From Phycisphaerales bacterium UBA2402 (GTDB lineage Bacteria; Planctomycetota; Phycisphaerae; Phycisphaerales; UBA1924): a DNA stretch of 10,766 bases. The stretch covers positions 1 to 10,766 of the forward strand of contig DDSA01000112.1 of NCBI GenBank assembly GCA_002343715.1, given 5' to 3'. The position numbers were made by a program, and so were the translations under genes. Under the pieces are notes generated by a model that was not told where the DNA came from, did not search any database, and saw nothing but the letters and a program-made list of their open reading frames with translations. This document shows, piece by piece, positions 7,383-10,766 of this stretch; positions within the stretch are counted from its first letter, which is position 1; every line of letters begins with the position of its first letter.

Positions 7383-7606
7383 CCGGGCGGAGGGCCGAAG
7401 CGCGGCACGAGCGTGAAGAGAGAACTGCCGACATGGCGAAGACTCCTCGGGACGTCCAGTAGACCCCGGTTGTTGGCCGGGGCAAGCGGCCTGATGTGAA
7501 AGAAACGGACACTTTCTCGGAACGTGGCATGGCATGATGGCCTCCGGGCCGCGCGGCCACGCCCGGGGCGCGGAACTTCACCGGTTGGGCCGCCTGAGCC
7601 GTCTGT
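7383..7606 (-). other. Long leader of cassette B
   Basis: In copy A the distance from the -10 box to the first codon of the mature protein (QPDPSG) is about 107 bases; here it is about 355. The extra 250 bp contains a CCCCGG-N7-CCGGGG hairpin (7464-7482), a GGCCGCGCGGCC palindrome (around 7549-7560) and a short reading frame with a good ribosome site (GAGGAG, then ATG at 7432-7434; 34 codons ending at TAG 7330-7332). It could be a regulatory leader or an insertion that displaced the promoter from its gene; I cannot tell which. Confidence 0.4.
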
Positions 7607-7610
7607 GTCA

Positions 7611-7639
7611 AATATGCCACACGAAACTGAATGTGCCAA
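7611..7639 (-). promoter_or_regulatory. Sigma-70-type promoter of cassette B, paralogous to promoter A
   Basis: Minus strand: TTGGCA (7634-7639), 17 bases, CATATT (7611-7616), with an extended -10 TGG. Ungapped comparison with promoter A over 45 bases (from GTCTGT to the A-run on the plus strand) gives about 34 identities. These are concentrated in the two boxes, the CGTGTGG block before the -10, and the ACAGAC and TTTTTG flanks. Similarity stops shortly after ACAGACGG on the downstream side. Confidence 0.6.
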
Positions 7640-7840
7640 CAAAAAAGATCTCAGAATCATCAAAATCGTTGAAGGAGAGGGATCGCTCACCTCACTTTGA
7701 CAGAACGCGCTGTTCGTGCGGTTGGGCACACGCCTCGGCGTGTTCAACGTGAAGGGATCGGCAAGAAACCCGCGAGGAGCGGCGAACTCTCGACCGAGGC
7801 AGTCCCTGCGATCGCTGGCATATCACGGAGCGATCGATCC
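7640..7840. other. Intergenic region downstream of the FAD oxidoreductase
   Basis: No intact gene is seen. Two inverted repeats are present: ACACGCC-TC-GGCGTGT (7728-7743) and CGATCGCT / AGCGATCG (7809-7816 and 7829-7836, 12-base loop). Neither has a T-run after it, so calling a terminator would be a guess. The right end adjoins the phosphatase relic at 7841. Confidence 0.35.
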
Positions 7841-7902
7841 GCCCGTGGCCGCGGGCGATGAAGAACGACATGGTGCACGCGTGTTCGGGCACGGACTCCG
7901 GC
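7841..7902 (-). pseudogene. Relic of an alkaline-phosphatase-superfamily gene (fragment)
   Basis: This 62-bp stretch aligns without gaps to 9625-9686 inside the phosphatase gene with 47 of 62 identical bases. It corresponds to MPEYAGTTSLIITCDHGRG there; here the frame reads VPEHACTMSFFIARGHGRI. The metal-ligand Asp of the DHG motif has become Gly, which argues against function. Similarity fades on both sides, and the FAD oxidoreductase stop lies a few bases to the right. It is probably the remnant of a duplicated or rearranged phosphatase gene. Confidence 0.5.
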
Positions 7903-7912
7903 AGTGCACCGG

Positions 7913-9313
7913 CTATTCCAGAATCGAACGCAGATGCTCATACCAATCGCTGCGGAAGACCCCGCGGGGGTCCACTTCCGTCTTTTTTGCCAGAAACTCC
8001 GGCAAGCGCGGGTAACACCGCAGGAGTTGCTCGCGTGCAGCCCATCGGTGGTAGGTCAGAAAGAACGACCCGCCGAACCCCGCCGCGGCATCGATGAGCG
8101 CCCGGGCCGTGCCTCGGGAACGATTGATGCCCGCATCCGTGTGCGGCGTGCGCAGGTTGAAAATAATGCACGCCCAATCCCGACTCGCCCAGGGAAGGAA
8201 CGTTGTGTCATCTCGCCGGATCGACCGGATGGTCCCGTAGATGTCCTCGACGCCGCTCTCCCGCAGCACGCCCCTCGCCGCGGCGAGAAACTCGCCGAGT
8301 CTGTCCGGCGGCACGTAGAGTTCCGTGATGACCAGACTCTCGCGCGCGTGAGCCGCCGCCGAGTCGTGGGTGAGAAACTCCGAGTACGAGGGGATGTAGG
8401 TGCTCAGTTGAAGATCGTCCGACCAGTAGACCCGCCCGTGTGAGGCGAGATAATGAGCGGAATACTTCTCGAAAGCGGCACGCTTGTCGGTGTGGGCCAG
8501 TCGCAGCAGGCCGATCCACTGATCGCGGGTCAGGTCCGACTCTCCCGATGTGACCGTGGCACCATCATCGGGCCGGTAGCACGCGAAGACGCCCCTGCGA
8601 AGGAACCCGGCATCGGCCGGGTCGATGGCGTACTGAAAGTCGCCGTACACGCACCCGTCGGCGATGCGCCGCTCGACGGCCCGCACCGCATCGTCGATGT
8701 CGATGATGTCGACCAGGCGACGCATCGGCCTGCGCGGCACGAGGCGCAGTGTCACCTCGGTCACAAGCCCGAACAGCCCGTAGCCGCCGACCACGAGCGC
8801 GAAGAGCGGGGCGTTCTCCGCGCGGCTGCACTCGACCGCTTCTCCGTCGGGAGTCACCAGCCGCAGCGACTCAACATCTTCGACGATGGGACCCATGAGC
8901 AGCCCACGCCCGTGAGCATTGCACGCGATCGAGCCGCCCAGGGTCAGTTCATCGGCGCCGGTCTGTTTCTGCCGGATCGCCCAGGGGTGCGGGCCGAGGC
9001 CGTCCATCTCCCGGCAGGCACGCACGACATCGGTCCAGACCGCGCCCGCGCCGATCCGCAGCAGGCCCCGCTCCGCATCGCACCCGCGCACGGCCTTCAT
9101 CGCGCGGGTGTCGATGAGAACCGAATCCCGCAGAAACTGCTGCCCGCCCATCGCGTGACGAGCGCCGCAGACAGCGATCCCTCGCCCTCCGTGCTCCCGC
9201 ACGCACGCCGCGGCCTCGTCGGTATCCCGCGGGCGCACGATCAATGAAACCGGGGTCTCGTTGAGCGCCGAGTGAACGTCGTTCACACGAGTGGATTCGG
9301 AAAGGGGGTTCAT
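7913..9313 (-). CDS. VAO/PCMH-type FAD-dependent oxidoreductase (aldonolactone-oxidase/GlcD-like)
   Basis: The product is 466 residues with no signal peptide or membrane segment, so probably cytoplasmic. Residues about 20-190 form the FAD-binding (PF01565-type) domain: VSLIVRPRDTDEAAACVREH, then CGARHAMGGQQF, where the His is placed like the flavin-linked residue of some family members, then LRIGAGAVWTDVV, TLGGSIACNAHGRG and VVGGYGLFGLVTEVTLRLVP. The C-terminal end, YPRLPEFLAKKTEVDPRGVFRSDWY, is typical of the family, where the substrate-binding half precedes an F-x-SDWY close. Such enzymes oxidise sugar lactones, alditols or hydroxy acids; the substrate cannot be read here. The ATG at 9311-9313 has no ribosome site and lies about 6 bases after a TATACT box, so the transcript may be leaderless; GTG at 9286 is a less likely start. 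The phosphatase gene ends 57 bases upstream in the same direction. Confidence 0.87.
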   Translation of the reverse strand: MNPLSESTRVNDVHSALNETPVSLIVRPRDTDEAAACVREHGGRGIAVCGARHAMGGQQFLRDSVLIDTRAMKAVRGCDAERGLLRIGAGAVWTDVVRACREMDGLGPHPWAIRQKQTGADELTLGGSIACNAHGRGLLMGPIVEDVESLRLVTPDGEAVECSRAENAPLFALVVGGYGLFGLVTEVTLRLVPRRPMRRLVDIIDIDDAVRAVERRIADGCVYGDFQYAIDPADAGFLRRGVFACYRPDDGATVTSGESDLTRDQWIGLLRLAHTDKRAAFEKYSAHYLASHGRVYWSDDLQLSTYIPSYSEFLTHDSAAAHARESLVITELYVPPDRLGEFLAAARGVLRESGVEDIYGTIRSIRRDDTTFLPWASRDWACIIFNLRTPHTDAGINRSRGTARALIDAAAGFGGSFFLTYHRWAAREQLLRCYPRLPEFLAKKTEVDPRGVFRSDWYEHLRSILE

Positions 9314-9334
9314 ATGCTAGTATAGCATACACTA
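9313..9334 (-). promoter_or_regulatory. Overlapping palindromes at the promoter/start of the FAD oxidoreductase
   Basis: Two interleaved inverted repeats: perfect TATGCTA-GTA-TAGCATA (9313-9329) and near-perfect TAGTATA-GCA-TACACTA (9318-9334, one mismatch). They enclose an extended -10 on the minus strand (TGC then TATACT, 9319-9324) and touch the start codon. This is the expected geometry of a repressor operator of the TetR/MarR/GntR kind, but no regulator gene is in the window. No good -35 box was seen. Confidence 0.45.
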
Positions 9335-9370
9335 ACATGTGAGAGCGCGTCCTGCTGCGCCTTGCCCATC

Positions 9371-10480
9371 TCAACGCGCCGGGAGCGCATCGGCGAGCGC
9401 TGCCCCGGCCCGCGGCTCCGCCCCTGCATAATCCTCTCCGAGCAGGGCCGCGAGGGTCGCGGCGATCTGCGCGTTGGAGACCGGGCCGATGTCGGCGCGC
9501 TCGCCCAGCGGCGGCGTGTCGGGTCCGATGACGGCGATCCACGTCTCATCCGCGCCGATCACGTTTCGGTTGTGGTCGCGCCATTCCCTGATCCGCGCCG
9601 GGGGGCACCCCTCGGCCCCGCCCCGCCCGTGGTCGCAGGTGATGATGAGCGATGTGGTGCCCGCGTACTCGGGCATGGTCTGGAGCGTCTCCCAGAGTTC
9701 CTTCAGGTATCCGTCCACGCGGTGGGCAGCGCGCAGGTACTGGTCGTACTCGCCCTCGTGGGCCCATTCGTCGGTCTCGCCGAGGCCCAGGAACATCACG
9801 CGGGGCTTGTTGAGTTTCATCCACTCCAGCGCCGGCGTGAAGATGAAGGAGTCGAAGGGGGCCGCCGACCAGCGGTAGGGGGTGTCCCTCCGGACGCGGT
9901 TCATCGTCTCGATGCGTTCGGAGAGAACGCCGAAGTTCGTGTCGCCGAAACCGCAATCCACCGGGAACCCCGCCCGGCGCGTGTTGAAGATGTACGGGAA
10001 GAGGTCCCACCCGCAGAAGGCGGCCACCCGCCCCGCGTACTCGGGCTTGCGGTGCAGCCACTCGAAGACCGTGACATCGGGGTTCCAGACCTTCTTGTTG
10101 CCGTCCACGTACGCGGACGGAAAGCCGCAGAAGTTCTCCGTGTACCCCGGGTAGGAGACCTTCACGGGGTTGATGATCTGGCAGTGCGAGCCGCGGTTGC
10201 GGTTGCCGTAGACCTGACCCCGCGTGGCGATCGTGGACCAGAAGAACGGCATCAGGGCGGCCCGGCGCTCTTCGGGGGTTTCGCGCCAGAACTGGGCGCG
10301 GAGGGCCTCGGGGTTGTCGACGCCCTGGTCCTTCGAGATCATCCGCTCGTCCGCGCCGCCGAAGACCTCCTGCCAGCGCAGGCCGTCGGTGATGATGAGG
10401 AAGGCGTTGCGGGTGACGGGGGGCGCGGCGGGGGCCGACATGACGCACACGCACGCGATACACGCGGTACGGAAGAGCAT
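9371..10480 (-). CDS. Secreted alkaline-phosphatase-superfamily hydrolase (phosphodiesterase/sulfatase-like)
   Basis: This start gives 369 residues. ATG at 10480 opens directly onto a signal peptide (MLFRTACIACVCVMSAPA), while the in-frame ATG at 10537 would add 19 residues in front of it; neither has a clear ribosome site. Motifs of the superfamily appear in order: FLIITDGLRW with the first metal-binding Asp; VKVSYPGYTENFCG, where Ser takes the place of the nucleophilic Thr of nucleotide pyrophosphatases; GLGETDEWAHEGEYD with the Asp and His metal ligands; and IITCDHGRGG with the Asp-His pair. This predicts two-metal hydrolysis of a phosphate or sulfate ester outside the cytoplasm; the substrate is unknown. 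It is divergent from pyrF, with about 195 bp between the starts, and upstream of the FAD oxidoreductase. A fragment resembling its DHG region lies at 7841-7902. Confidence 0.85.
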   Translation of the reverse strand: MLFRTACIACVCVMSAPAAPPVTRNAFLIITDGLRWQEVFGGADERMISKDQGVDNPEALRAQFWRETPEERRAALMPFFWSTIATRGQVYGNRNRGSHCQIINPVKVSYPGYTENFCGFPSAYVDGNKKVWNPDVTVFEWLHRKPEYAGRVAAFCGWDLFPYIFNTRRAGFPVDCGFGDTNFGVLSERIETMNRVRRDTPYRWSAAPFDSFIFTPALEWMKLNKPRVMFLGLGETDEWAHEGEYDQYLRAAHRVDGYLKELWETLQTMPEYAGTTSLIITCDHGRGGAEGCPPARIREWRDHNRNVIGADETWIAVIGPDTPPLGERADIGPVSNAQIAATLAALLGEDYAGAEPRAGAALADALPAR

Positions 10481-10675
10481 GAGCGAGCGTAGGTGGCTTG
10501 GGGCTTCAGCCCGGAGCGGATTGACACGCGCGCTCATACCAGCCGCGCGAGTGCACAAAGCCACCGTGATGATTCATAGGCTCATTCGCGTTTGTGACAT
10601 GTGATCCTGTCGAAGTCATCAAACCGATCTCGGACTTCAGCAAGACCACAAGGACGGCCCCGCTACCCTGCACGC
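10481..10675. promoter_or_regulatory. Divergent intergenic region between the phosphatase gene and pyrF
   Basis: About 195 bp should hold both promoters. A TGTGAC-ATGTGA direct repeat (around 10596-10607) and moderately AT-rich sequence at 10565-10625 are visible, but no -35/-10 pair was clear enough to call on either strand. Confidence 0.3.
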
Positions 10676-10766
10676 ATGGCCGACACACACCCCGCCGACC
10701 TGCTCGACCGCGCGATCCGCGATGCCGGTTCGCCCGTCTGCGTCGGTCTTGATCCCGTCCTCGAGC
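10676..10766 (+). CDS. pyrF: Orotidine 5'-phosphate decarboxylase, N-terminal fragment cut by the right edge
   Basis: Only 30 codons are visible, from ATG at 10676. The sequence includes the ADLLDRAIRDAGSPVCVGLDP segment pattern, and CVGLDPVLE is the signature start of the longer (type 2) form of OMP decarboxylase, whose Asp contacts the substrate ribose. The enzyme makes UMP in pyrimidine synthesis. The catalytic D-x-K-x-x-D motif is outside the window. The ribosome site is poor: AAGGA lies 21 bases upstream, too far to be normal. It is the only plus-strand gene in the window. Confidence 0.8.
   Translation, partial: MADTHPADLLDRAIRDAGSPVCVGLDPVLE

Noticed and set aside
7464..7482. CCCCGG-N7-CCGGGG hairpin as terminator
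   Set aside because: No T-run follows on either strand; kept only as part of the leader description.
7118..7747. Minus-strand frame of 209 codons crossing promoter B
   Set aside because: It spans the conserved promoter and is out of frame with the recognisable FGE-fold sequence, so it is a shadow.
1..10766. CRISPR array, tRNA, rRNA, insertion sequence
   Set aside because: No regularly spaced direct repeats, no cloverleaf-like sequence, and no transposase or terminal inverted repeats were found by eye.

Overview
The window is GC-rich and almost every gene lies on the minus strand. It looks like the chromosome of a planctomycete, most likely of the Phycisphaerae/Phycisphaerales type. The basis is inference from gene content. 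One secreted protein ends in two dockerin-like repeats closing in Gly-Cys. Two sulfatase-modifying-factor-like proteins carry a PEP-CTERM-like tail (VPAPGA or IPSAGT, hydrophobic stretch, RRRR). There is also a bacterial deoxyhypusine-synthase homologue and a secreted alkaline-phosphatase-superfamily enzyme.

Layout from right to left, which is the direction of transcription for nearly everything. At the right edge pyrF (plus strand, 10676 to the edge) diverges from a secreted phosphatase/phosphodiesterase-like gene (9371-10480). A VAO-family FAD oxidoreductase (7913-9313) follows, with a palindrome overlapping its likely promoter and start codon. Just beyond its stop lies a 62-bp relic (7841-7902) resembling the metal-binding part of the phosphatase gene. 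Next is surface-protein cassette B: a promoter at 7611-7639, a long leader, an FGE-fold gene broken by a frameshift (6307-7382), and a large secreted protein (6280 down to 3674). That large protein is split by one in-frame TAA into a 501-codon front part and a 366-codon dockerin-bearing back part. A terminator-like hairpin closes the unit (3624-3643). A gap of about 330 bp leads to the deoxyhypusine-synthase-like gene (2210-3340). Last comes cassette A: a near-identical promoter (1962-1990), an intact FGE-fold gene (824-1939) and a paralogue of the large secreted protein (885 to beyond the left edge).

The main result is that cassettes A and B are paralogous copies of one two-gene unit: an FGE-fold protein with a C-terminal anchor, then a repeat-rich secreted protein. 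They share -35/-10 sequences and surround an unrelated polyamine-type enzyme gene. Copy A looks intact in this window, although its two genes overlap and a run of nine Gs sits in the second signal peptide. Copy B carries a frameshift, a premature stop and about 250 bp of extra leader, as expected of a decaying copy, of programmed or phase-variable expression, or of assembly error. Both FGE-fold proteins lack the catalytic cysteines, so a structural or adhesive role at the cell surface is more likely than sulfatase maturation.
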